64,000 nt of DNA from Brevibacterium oceani. Lineage in GTDB: Bacteria; Actinomycetota; Actinomycetes; Actinomycetales; Brevibacteriaceae. Under the pieces are notes generated by a model. It ran no database searches, was not told the DNA's origin, and saw only the letters and a list, made by a program, of their open reading frames with translations. Position numbers and translations under genes: made by a program. The stretch lies in contig NZ_JABKDE010000002.1 of the NCBI RefSeq assembly GCF_013623835.1, positions 372,001-436,000 on the forward strand, written 5' to 3'. Below, one piece after another: positions 22,833 to 30,929 of the stretch; positions within the stretch are counted from its first letter, which is position 1; the number at the start of each line of letters is the position of its first letter.

Positions 22833-22954
22833 CAGCGCTCACCTCCCGGGTTAGTGGCGATCACGAATCCTCTCGTCGATGCCATATGAATCACCGTCCT
22901 GTCTGTGATCGATTCGAGACCAGTCTATGCCCTATCGAGTGACGATGCAATACG

Positions 22955-23103
22955 CGACTCGGACACGATTCGATACCGAGTCGGACACCAGTGGAGCACC
23001 GCAATGCTCGCCAGGCTCGACGCAGAGAACCGCCACCGGCACTCGGCCCGAAGGTGACGCCTATCGACCACAGTCGTGTCCAGATCGGGCACCAATCGGA
23101 CAC
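22955..23103. repeat. Centromere-like repeats upstream of parR
   Basis: TCGGACAC occurs at 22959-22966, 22981-22988 and 23096-23103. Inverted GTGTCC copies lie at 23076-23081 and, further out, in CGTGTCCCACTCGG near 23348. Position and direct repetition fit a parC site. Confidence 0.5.
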
Positions 23104-24138
23104 TTTCGCGCCCACGCCTGTCAGGCGGTGCCTGGTTCGGGCCCCACTCGTGCTCGGACCGAGTCACATCCGTGCTCCCACAGGGCATAGATTCCCGGTG
23201 ACACGACAATGACTCGTTTCGCGTCCGTCTCGTGCCCTCATAGAGACACCATGGAGACGCTTTGCGAGTCACCCGAGCGACTCGACAAGGCCCCGATCCG
23301 GTCACTGCGGCACCGGCGGATCACTTGAGTGCTCTCTCGGATCATCTTCGTGTCCCACTCGGTCACCATCGATACACGAATGCGACGGGTGAATCGGGGC
23401 CGCCGAAGAAGTCGGGACGGGTGCTGGCGCACCCCGCGGCGGCGTCGTATCGACACGGCGGCGACAGGTCGGAGCAGGGGTCGCAGCGAGGTCCGGCATC
23501 GGGCCGCCGAGTGCGCGCAGGAAGTGTGGATGGATGGGAATGAGGAAGGGTACATAGCCCCACGCATGGAGCGAGGGTCCGAAGAACTTCGATGCAGCTG
23601 GCGCTGCATCGAGCCCTAGTGGAACGCCCTCGACGCCCCGATGCCTCGCGGTCGGCGAAGCACGGGCAGCAGAGCTCGAAGCAGGAGGCGCGCCGACGAT
23701 CGGGTCGTTCTTCTTCCCATGCGCCCACGTACGGCGGCGGACGTCGCGCCGGCGCGACAGAAGTAATGCATCGCCGGTGGATCGGGTGCCCTGCGAGAGG
23801 TCGTGGAGGCACCCGCCCTCGGGCGGATCCGAGGAGCGTGGGCAAGGTGGCGGAGCACTGCGCGACGACTGCCGATGAGAAGGTCGGAACTCGTCATCGC
23901 GTCCCACGCGACGAGAGGGGATCAGGAACCGGCACGGCTGGCCGGAACAGGGACGAAGCGGAGAGTTGTCCACAGCCTGACGCGGCAGTCGCCGCGGATG
24001 AGGATCGCCTGCGGCGACGACGGCCGTGACGCCTGCGGCAGCCGGTGCGACGCCTGCGGCTCGAGGGTGTCATGACGAGGGTTACAGCCCGGGACTCCGC
24101 CCCGCCGCCGACGGCGCGCACGCGCTATGAGCATGGAC

Positions 24139-24192
24139 CCGTACCCCCTCCTCGCTCGTGCCTCACGAGGACAGATCAAGGTGGGGGTACGG
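24139..24192. repeat. Long inverted repeat with nested hairpin
   Basis: CCGTACCCCC (24139-24148) and GGGGGTACGG (24183-24192) flank a nested CTCGTG-CCT-CACGAG hairpin. Confidence 0.65.
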
Positions 24193-24254
24193 CCGTATCA
24201 CGGACGGCAATCGGAGTGAACCCCATAAGAGTGTGATGACCAGGCAAAACGACG

Positions 24255-24300
24255 TGACCCGTACCCCCGCTTCGCGGGAAAGGGGGAGGGGTACGGGTCA
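24255..24300. repeat. 13-bp perfect palindrome with nested hairpin
   Basis: TGACCCGTACCCC (24255-24267) and GGGGTACGGGTCA (24288-24300) flank CCCGC-TT-CGCGGG. The arm sequence ACCCGTACCCC also occurs in the neighbouring inverted repeat. Confidence 0.7.
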
Positions 24301-24805
24301 AGGAGGTACGGCCCGTTTCGCCTGATGTTCCAGGCTTCCGCTAACGCTCCAGCCGTGGAACGGTGTGGATGACGGCAATGAAGGAAAAAGGGCATAAGGA
24401 AAGCTGCAACACGTGTCCTCCGGACCCTCGCTCCGCTCGGCCTCTCCGCTGCGCTCCGAGGACGTGTTGGTCGGCATAGCCGACCGCTTTCTTCTGTCCG
24501 GTCGCTGCGCTCCCTACCCCCTTCGCCGAGCCCCACTGGGGCTCGTCTGCGGGCATGCCCCCAGCATCCTGCTGGACCCGGCCCGTCGCTGCGCGCTCGT
24601 CGTCCCTCCTCCCGCGCCGCTCGGGTTGACCACCCCTGCTTCGCCGCGCGTTATCCACAGGTGGACCACGGCGGCATTAGAGATATCGCAGGGGTGGATC
24701 GCCCGGCGCTGCGCGCCCGGCTCAGGTGTGGAGGCGGCGACCGATCGCGTCAGCGCGCAGGCGCGCCAGAGGCGATGGACCGGATGGTTCGGCACCGGTC
24801 GCCGG

Positions 24806-24828
24806 GCCAGCGGAGCTGGCACGGGTGC
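24806..24828 (+). repeat. Dispersed triloop hairpin, copy 8
   Basis: GCCAGC-GGA-GCTGGC followed by ACGGGTGC. A second hairpin, CGGACCC-CGTC-GGGTCCG, lies between it and ATG 24914. Confidence 0.55.
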
Positions 24829-24913
24829 GCGCTCGATCACCGCGGTGAAGCGGACCCCGTCGGGTCCGCCCGCGATGCCCGAGGACGACACCCATCACGA
24901 CGAGGAGAAGACG

Positions 24914-25201
24914 ATGGCCCAGCAGACGCTGACCCCCTACGACACCGGCGAGCGGTGCGAGCCGAAGCCCTGGCTGCCCTACGGCACCGAGGTGACCGAG
25001 GCGACGCCGGCGGAGAACTTCGGCAAGGTCGACTTCGATGACGACTCCGGCGAGACCGACTGCACCATCTACGTCGAGCGCGACGAGGACGGCACGAAAA
25101 CCGTGCACGTGGTCTCCCACATCGAGGACGAGTCGATCAGGGTCCGGCTCCACGGCGAGCGGCACTCCGTCGTCGCCCGCCTCGAGCCGACCCTGTTCTG
25201 A
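24914..25201 (+). CDS. Hypothetical acidic protein
   Basis: 95 residues, mostly beta strands (TDCTIYVERDEDGTKTVHVVSHI), no recognised domain. ATG 24914 follows GAGGAGAAG. The upstream open frame is non-coding in character. First gene after the putative origin on the plus strand; 67 bases before the SLOG gene. Function unknown. Confidence 0.6.
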   Translation: MAQQTLTPYDTGERCEPKPWLPYGTEVTEATPAENFGKVDFDDDSGETDCTIYVERDEDGTKTVHVVSHIEDESIRVRLHGERHSVVARLEPTLF

Positions 25202-25268
25202 CCGAGGCGCACAGGCCAGAGGTGCCGGAAAACATTCGCAGAATAGTTTCGAGAAAGGATCACGGATC

Positions 25269-25754
25269 ATGCCCATCGATCAGGTCTCTCACGTCTCTCA
25301 CGCCCTGCTGATCACCGGTTCGCGCACCTGGGACGACGAGCCGACCATGCGTCGGGCGTTCAACGACATCTGGTCGGCCTGGCGGAGGACACCCATCACG
25401 AATCCCGTGCTCATCTCAGGCCATGCCCGCGACGGGGCGGACGCCATGGCCGAGCGGCTGTGGCGCGCCGCGGGGTTCGACGTGATCGAGGTCCCGGCCG
25501 ACTGGTCAGCCCGCGGCAGAAAGGCCGGTCTCGAGCGCAACCTCGCGATGGTCGACCTGGCTTCGCGGATGCGCGACCGAGGAACTGCGGTCGCCTGCGC
25601 CGCCTTCCTCGATCCGTGCGCGAAGCCCGGCTGCTCCCGGCGACGCCACGAGCAGCTCGCTCCCGCCGTTGCCGGTCACTTCTCGCACGGAACCGTCCAC
25701 TGCAGGGATAGTGCTCTGTCCGCGGGCCTCTCGGTGGTCGACGTTCTCCGCTGA
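25269..25754 (+). CDS. SLOG-family protein (DUF2493, YspA-like)
   Basis: 161 residues. ALLITGSRTWDD (about 12-23) and VLISGHARDGADAMAERLW, then VPADWSARGRKAGLERN, match DUF2493, a Rossmann-type SLOG domain that binds nucleotides or their derivatives. Such proteins are common in actinophages and plasmids; proposed roles are nucleotide-ligand sensing, not proven. ATG 25269 has AGAAAGGATC upstream. Ends before a strong terminator. Confidence 0.82.
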   Translation: MPIDQVSHVSHALLITGSRTWDDEPTMRRAFNDIWSAWRRTPITNPVLISGHARDGADAMAERLWRAAGFDVIEVPADWSARGRKAGLERNLAMVDLASRMRDRGTAVACAAFLDPCAKPGCSRRRHEQLAPAVAGHFSHGTVHCRDSALSAGLSVVDVLR

Positions 25755-25780
25755 ACCCCGGACTGCACCAGGAAACAACT

Positions 25781-25813
25781 GAGCCCCGGCATCGCGTCTC
25801 GATGCCGGGGCTC
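25781..25813 (+). terminator. Terminator hairpin
   Basis: GAGCCCCGGCATCG pairs with CGATGCCGGGGCTC around a five-base loop. Serves the SLOG gene and possibly the convergent Lsr2 gene. Confidence 0.75.
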
Positions 25814-25857
25814 GGATCTGGTCAGTGAAGTGGCGACAGGTGCGCACCTCCTTCGGT

Positions 25858-26181
25858 CTACTTCTTCGAGTGCGCCTCCTGGTAGGCCTTGTAGATCTTG
25901 TTCGGGATCTTGCCGTAATCGGCCAGTTCGTAGCCGTTCTCCTTCGCCCAGGCGCGAATCTCCTCGCGCTCTTCGGGCGTCGTGTCGGGGACGAACCGGT
26001 TCGACGGCTTCGCCTGCGCCTTGCGCCCCGCCTTGAGGTAGTCAGTGAACCGCTTCTGCAGCTCCTTCTGCTCCTCGTCGGTGAGGTCGATCTCGTACCA
26101 AGTGCCGCCCAGTCCAAAGGTGACTGTCGCTGCATCCATCTCGCCACTGATGTCCGATTTAATGATCTTCTCGATAGCCAT
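25858..26181 (-). CDS. Lsr2-like nucleoid-associated protein
   Basis: 107 residues. N-terminal dimerisation part with LGGTWYEIDLTDEEQKEL, then a linker rich in basic residues, then the C-terminal DNA-binding part (REEIRAWAKENGYELADYGKIPNKIYKAY) laid out as in Lsr2. Lsr2 silences AT-rich DNA through an RGR hook; here the corresponding place reads YGK, so DNA contact may differ. A mobile-element copy could hide the replicon from host silencing or repress its own genes. Divergent from the DHH gene, with an AT-rich region between. Confidence 0.88.
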   Translation of the reverse strand: MAIEKIIKSDISGEMDAATVTFGLGGTWYEIDLTDEEQKELQKRFTDYLKAGRKAQAKPSNRFVPDTTPEEREEIRAWAKENGYELADYGKIPNKIYKAYQEAHSKK

Positions 26182-26312
26182 ACTCCTGAGAGTAGCCCAC
26201 CTCTCCGGCGTTAATCCAGTGATTCACCCGGATCGTCACGCAACTCATGCGCACAGACGCCGACAAGGCCGAAAACACTGCTATACGAGCACTTCCGAAC
26301 ATTCATGACTGC

Positions 26313-26318
26313 TAAAAT
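26313..26318 (+). promoter_or_regulatory. -10 element for a leaderless transcript
   Basis: TAAAAT ends six bases before ATG 26325, the spacing of a leaderless actinobacterial start. Confidence 0.5.
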
Positions 26319-26324
26319 AGCACC

Positions 26325-28316
26325 ATGAACACGTGTGTTCCGGGCAGCCCCGGAACACCGATGATCCCGACCCTGATCGAGAGGCCCCCGATGACCATCA
26401 CCCAGACCTCCGAGGACAACCTCCTCGCCGACGAGACCGACCTCTTCGACCTGCTCTGCCAGCGCCGTGGATGGACCGACGAGTACCTCGCCGCCATCGA
26501 GTCGGCCGAGCACGACGAGCTGCTCTCGTTGCAGGACATGGTCGAGGCGCTCGAGGACGCCCGCGCGGCCGGCCGCAAGGTCGTCATCGCGCCCGACTTC
26601 GACATGGACGGCATCTCCTCGGGTGTCCTCGGTTATGCCGGGCTGGCCGAGCTCGGCTTCGACGTCGAGCTGCACGTCCCCGACTACCGACGCGGCCACG
26701 ACCTCACCCCCGAGGACATCGCCGAGGTCGCTCAGAAGTGGCCGGACACCAAGGTCCTGCTCACCTGCGACGGGGGAGTGAACTCCCACCGGGGCGTCGC
26801 CGCCGCCCGCGCTCGGGGCTGGACCACGCTCGTGACCGACCACCACGAAGAGCTTGACCCCGGATCCACGGCCGACGTCACCGTAGACCCCTGCCGCATC
26901 GACGAGACCTACGCCCACCCGGGCATCTGCGGAGCGCACGTGCTCTACCAGGTGCTCGAGGCGTTCGCGGCGACCCACCGACCGGACAAGGAGTGGGAGA
27001 TCCGCCTACTCCGGCTGTTCGCCGGTCTCGGCACCGTCTCCGACGTGATGCCGCTGCTGTTCGAGAACAGGCAGCTCGTCCGGGACTCCGTGTCCATCGC
27101 CCGACTGCTGCGCATGCCCGCGCCGAGAACGGTGCCGAACCCCTGGGGCGGCCTCGACCCGGACCCCGACGCCATCGACGTCGATCAGGCCGTGCTACTG
27201 CAGCTGCTGCGCACGGGTGACCACCACCCGGCGTTCCTGCGCGCCTTCACCGGCTTCGCCCTCGTGCTCAAGGCCTTCGCGCAGGCGGGCAAGCTCCGCG
27301 ACGTCGGTGACCTCGACGAGGGGTTCTACGGCTTCTACCTCGCCCCTGCGATGAACCATCCCCGCCGCATCGGCGGACCCCTCGACGACTGCTTCGAGGT
27401 GTTCACTGCCGCCGACCCGGACGACGCGCTGGCCGCGATGCACCGGGTGATCCAGGGCAACGAGAGGCGAAAGGAGCTCACGGAGGTCCATCTCGAGGAG
27501 CTCGTGGCCGGCCACCAGCCGCTGGCCCCCTGGGTGTACTTCTCCGACGCCTATCCGGGCATGTACGGCCTCCTGGCCAGTCAGATGATGCAGCGCGAGG
27601 GGCACCCGGTCGTCGTCATGAACCGCCCGAGCCGTCCCGACGAGTTCGTCTCGGGCTCGGGACGGGCACCGGGCTGGTTCGACATCATCTCCAGCCTCGA
27701 CCCGCACGACGGCCTGTCCGCCATCGGTCACCAGCAGGCCTGCGGCGTCAAGGTCGAGCGCGCCGAGATGCTCGACGACCTCGTCGCCGTGCTGCGCGAC
27801 GCGACGTCCGCAGCCCTCCTCGCCGTCGACACGGACGAGCGCAGGGGCGACCTCGTCCTGGGGCCGGACGACGACTGCGACGCCGGCCTCGAGGATCTGC
27901 AGCCGCTGTTCGACGTCGTCCGTCGGGTCGAGTCGATGAAGCCCTTCGGGCACGACTTCACCGAGCCGGTGTTCGAGATCGCGCTGGAGCCCCTGGGGCT
28001 GCGCGTCGACCGCATCGGTTCGGACGCCGACTGCGATCACGAGCGCGTCGAGGAGAACCTCGTCCTCAACGCGCGCGGCTTCAAAGTCTGCCGCCTGTGC
28101 AAGCGCCACCTGCGGCTGATCACCCGGTCGGGTCTGTCCTGCCTGTGGTGGAACGCCGCCGAGAAGCACTTCGACGAGGTCGCCGAGGCCGTTCGTCGGG
28201 CGAGCAGGACCCAGGTGGGGACGCTGCGCTTCGTCGCGAAGCTCCAGCTCAACGCATTCCGCGGCGACACCCGTGTCCAGGCCGTCATCGACCAGCGGAT
28301 CGAGGAGGTCGCATGA
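26325..28316 (+). CDS. DHH-family phosphoesterase (RecJ-like)
   Basis: 663 residues. Motif I DFDMDG (Asp 91, 93, 95) and the DHH triad at 172-174 with following Glu identify the DHH superfamily; GGSGRAPGW- and GHQQACG-like segments fit the DHHA1-type second domain (about residues 445-480). RecJ-like enzymes are 5'-3' single-strand exonucleases; other members hydrolyse cyclic dinucleotides or short RNA. A C-terminal extension with C.LC (CKLC-like near 590) is unusual. Start 26325 assumes leaderless initiation; ATG 26391 (after GAGAGG) is the alternative. Coupled by ATGA to the next gene. Confidence 0.82.
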   Translation: MNTCVPGSPGTPMIPTLIERPPMTITQTSEDNLLADETDLFDLLCQRRGWTDEYLAAIESAEHDELLSLQDMVEALEDARAAGRKVVIAPDFDMDGISSGVLGYAGLAELGFDVELHVPDYRRGHDLTPEDIAEVAQKWPDTKVLLTCDGGVNSHRGVAAARARGWTTLVTDHHEELDPGSTADVTVDPCRIDETYAHPGICGAHVLYQVLEAFAATHRPDKEWEIRLLRLFAGLGTVSDVMPLLFENRQLVRDSVSIARLLRMPAPRTVPNPWGGLDPDPDAIDVDQAVLLQLLRTGDHHPAFLRAFTGFALVLKAFAQAGKLRDVGDLDEGFYGFYLAPAMNHPRRIGGPLDDCFEVFTAADPDDALAAMHRVIQGNERRKELTEVHLEELVAGHQPLAPWVYFSDAYPGMYGLLASQMMQREGHPVVVMNRPSRPDEFVSGSGRAPGWFDIISSLDPHDGLSAIGHQQACGVKVERAEMLDDLVAVLRDATSAALLAVDTDERRGDLVLGPDDDCDAGLEDLQPLFDVVRRVESMKPFGHDFTEPVFEIALEPLGLRVDRIGSDADCDHERVEENLVLNARGFKVCRLCKRHLRLITRSGLSCLWWNAAEKHFDEVAEAVRRASRTQVGTLRFVAKLQLNAFRGDTRVQAVIDQRIEEVA

Positions 28317-29125
28317 GCCGGTCGCAGACCGCTCCGCCCAGCACGAGCGGGTGGAGCGGTCTGCTCTCCGTCCTGATCCCGGTGGGCTGGGCAGTGCTCG
28401 TCCCGATCGGTGCTGTCGCGGCCTATGTCGGCATCGCCCTCGCCGTGGGGCCGTTCACGGAGAACCCGTTGCTCGGCACGCTCGTCGCCGCCGCGGCGAC
28501 CACGGCCGCCGTCGTCGTGCTGCGCCGCTGGCGGCCGTCGTGGTTCGCCTTCGCGCCGTCCCGACCCCGGCCGTCGACGACGCCGCATCTGTGGCTCGCG
28601 CTGGCGGGCCTTGCGGTGCTGGCCTTCCTCGCCGGGCAGGCTGCGTCCAAGTGGGCCTACCTCGCGCAGGGCTCTCCGGGCTTCGAGGACTCAGCGGAGG
28701 TGCGCCAGGCCGCCGGCGTCGCGGTCACCGCGCTGCTCACGCTCGTGCTCGCCCCCGTGGGGGAGGAGGCGCTGTTCCGCGGCCTCGTCTACCCCCTGCT
28801 GCGGCGCAGGATCGGCATCGTCGTCTCGACGACGATCACCGCCGCCGTGTTCGGCCTGGTGCACGCCAACGTCGTCCAGTTCGTCGCAATCCTGCCCCTG
28901 GCCGTCCTCGTGGCCCTGGCCTACGAACGGACGAGGACGCTGCTGCCGTGCGTGCTCATGCACGTCGGCTTCAACCTCGCCGCTGTCCTCGTTCCTGCGG
29001 GCTTCCTCGCCCTGCTGGCCGAACCTCTGGCAGCGGGCTCCCTGCTGGTCGCCTTCGCCGCGTCCGTCGCGCTGTTCACGATCAGGGTCGTCGTGCCGGC
29101 GGCGGAGGAGCGGACGGGAGCGTGA
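28313..29125 (+). CDS. CPBP-family intramembrane protease
   Basis: 270 residues, about eight hydrophobic spans. The CPBP motifs are all present: EEALFRG (Glu 151-152), FGLVHAN and HVGFN. This glutamate-type intramembrane protease family (Rce1-like) is often involved in self-protection from bacteriocins or in prenyl-protein processing. ATG overlaps the DHH stop by four bases. Why it is coupled to a phosphoesterase is not apparent. Confidence 0.88.
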   Translation: MSRSQTAPPSTSGWSGLLSVLIPVGWAVLVPIGAVAAYVGIALAVGPFTENPLLGTLVAAAATTAAVVVLRRWRPSWFAFAPSRPRPSTTPHLWLALAGLAVLAFLAGQAASKWAYLAQGSPGFEDSAEVRQAAGVAVTALLTLVLAPVGEEALFRGLVYPLLRRRIGIVVSTTITAAVFGLVHANVVQFVAILPLAVLVALAYERTRTLLPCVLMHVGFNLAAVLVPAGFLALLAEPLAAGSLLVAFAASVALFTIRVVVPAAEERTGA

Positions 29126-29212
29126 GGCCCGCTCCCACACTCCGTGGTGGTCGGTGGCGGTCCGCGAGGGCCTGACCCTGCGGGTCACCCTCGCTCGGAC
29201 CGGGTGTGGCTG

Positions 29213-29250
29213 GGTGACCGGGCACCGGTCACCGGGTGGCTGGCTGACAG
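29213..29250 (+). repeat. Dispersed triloop hairpin, copy 9
   Basis: GGTGACCGG-GCA-CCGGTCACC then GGGTGGCTGG and CTGACAG (29244-29250). A smaller hairpin TGACCC-TGC-GGGTCA lies at 29173-29187. 41 bases ahead of ATG 29291. Confidence 0.7.
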
Positions 29251-29290
29251 AGGTCAGTCCCGCAGACCGTAAGAGAGGAGGGAGGCCGAC

Positions 29291-29710
29291 ATGTCCAAGA
29301 TCGCACCGTGCGTCTACGACGCCCGAGGACGCATCGTCGCACCGGACCCCTTCGAGGTCCGCGGCGCGAAGATCGGCCTCGCCTTCGACACCGGTCGCAC
29401 CCCGACCTTCGATCAGGGCCACACTCACGTGTTCACCCTGTCCGAGACCGGAATGAGCCGGGACCAGGCCCGCAGCAGGATGAAGAGGCTCATGGCCCGC
29501 TTCTACGCTGATGCCGACATGGTCCCGGGGTTCCGCAAGCTCGCGATGAGCCGGACCGAGGGCATCATCCCCTGCAACCGGAACATCCAGATCACCTGCG
29601 AGATCGTCTACGCCGTGGAAGACACGGCCCGGTCTCGCAGCACTAGGCCCGGACCCCCCGATGCGGGGTCCTCGCGAGGACTCGGCCACGAAGCATTCGC
29701 CACGAGGTGA
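29291..29710 (+). CDS. Hypothetical protein
   Basis: 139 residues, no recognised domain. Central helices (SRDQARSRMKRLMARFYADADMV) after a beta-rich start; the last 25 residues are low-complexity. AGGAGGGAGG precedes the ATG. Ends before a strong terminator that closes this unit ahead of the iteron region. Function unknown. Confidence 0.6.
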   Translation: MSKIAPCVYDARGRIVAPDPFEVRGAKIGLAFDTGRTPTFDQGHTHVFTLSETGMSRDQARSRMKRLMARFYADADMVPGFRKLAMSRTEGIIPCNRNIQITCEIVYAVEDTARSRSTRPGPPDAGSSRGLGHEAFATR

Positions 29711-29753
29711 GCGCTGCGGCCGAGCACCATCCTCGCCACGCGTGTACGCATGA

Positions 29754-29807
29754 GAAAGGCCGGAGAGGCTCCCTTCCCACGGGGATCCCTCTCCGGCCTT
29801 TCTTTTT
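29754..29807 (+). terminator. Intrinsic terminator
   Basis: GAAAGGCCGGAGAGG pairs with CCTCTCCGGCCTTTC, followed by TTTTT. Confidence 0.9.
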
Positions 29808-30053
29808 CACGTTCCGGTGTGACAACACATCTTGGATCGGACGACAGCCCGCCTGTGCACCTGCAGCCCAGTCTACCAGGGTCGACTGATGACGCACAAT
29901 GATCACCGACTCGCAGATCCGCGTCATTCCGGGGATGCAACCGATGGGGGAGGCGCTGCCTGTCGACACTGGATCCGAAAGATCTTCGCATCGTACGCGA
30001 GTGGTCGTCGACAGGATCTCAGTGGCCCTCGAGCCCACAGCCTACCGCGCCCT

Positions 30054-30465
30054 GTACCACGTGTACCGGAGGGCGTACCACGTGAAATGCGCCTCGTGGT
30101 ACCCCGTTCTCCCTGGTCACGCCCCATTTTCTGACGATGTACCACGTGTACCAGCAGAATCTGAGCTTTTCATATGCGTGAGCGTGCGCGCGTAATACCT
30201 CATCGTGACCCTCGGCGCAAGAGAGATTCTGAAGGGTCGTCCGGGGGTTCTGCCCGGCTGCCCGCAACCTCTATAGATACATCCCCCACGCGTATATAAA
30301 GGTTCCTATTTCCTGGTACAAGTGGTACATGGGGTATATAAAGCCCGTCTGACCAGGCCGAATGCATGTACCACGTCTGAATTCTTCGTGGTACATCTCC
30401 CGCTGCCCGTCCCTCGTTTACCTGGCCTGACCAGGGCAAACGTGTGTACCACGTTCGTGGTACGT
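30054..30465. repeat. GTACCACG iteron cluster ahead of the replication genes
   Basis: GTACCACG occurs at 30054, 30075, 30139, 30368 and 30446; the inverse CGTGGTAC at 30095, 30387 and 30456, with a relaxed TGGTACAAGTGGTACA at 30314-30329. Several form GTACCACGTGTACC palindromes. AT-rich GTATATAAA lies at about 30291-30300 and again near 30335. The whole 29.81-30.93 kb region has no convincing gene. It looks like an origin or a control region for the helicase-polymerase operon. Confidence 0.65.
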
Positions 30466-30929
30466 CTCGCCTATACCTCGACGGGGTACGCATCCGCCGA
30501 CTCCTCTTTCTGCGCGACCTCCTTCCGGCCTGTCCTGGGGCTCTTCTCCTGGACTCCGGCCCATCTTTCGGCGTTCGCATCCTGAGGGGTCGGGCGGCTG
30601 ACGCCGCCCGCGGGAGCGCGGGGGAGCGCGAGAGCGCCGTGGTCCCGCGGGGCATGCGCCCCGGCCGGACCACGTGCGTCTCATGCGTATCGGATCTGCT
30701 CCCGTGGCAGCGGGAGGGTCCTCCTGGAGCATCGGCGCGACCCGACCGAGTCATTGACAAGACACGTGTCGGCCTCCGGCGATACCATCACTCGACTCAC
30801 GGGCGAGACGTTGCGAAAGGCGACTCGAATGACATAGAGTCAAGACCACGTTCCTATTCGATTACGAGCCCAATCGACTTCCCACTCACATGTCGGTCGG
30901 TGTCTCGACAGGTCGAGAAAGACAGCATC

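Larger units (their letters stand above)
23104..24805. other. 1.7-kb non-coding region, possible origin
   Basis: No ORF here has convincing protein character. It holds a DnaA-box match TTGTCCACA (23966-23974) and a second TTATCCACA (24651-24659). It also has direct repeats GACGCCTGCGGC (24028 and 24049), a GATGCAGC/GCTGCATC hairpin (about 23591), and two large palindromes (24139-24192, 24255-24300). The base pattern is rich in short CGCTCCGCTCGG-like inverted repeats. This is compatible with a replication origin or transfer region. Confidence 0.45.

Noticed and set aside
23302..23973. Minus-strand open frame of 223 codons in the putative origin
   Set aside because: Pro/Arg/Ser-rich, no start signal and no domain; the region reads as non-coding.
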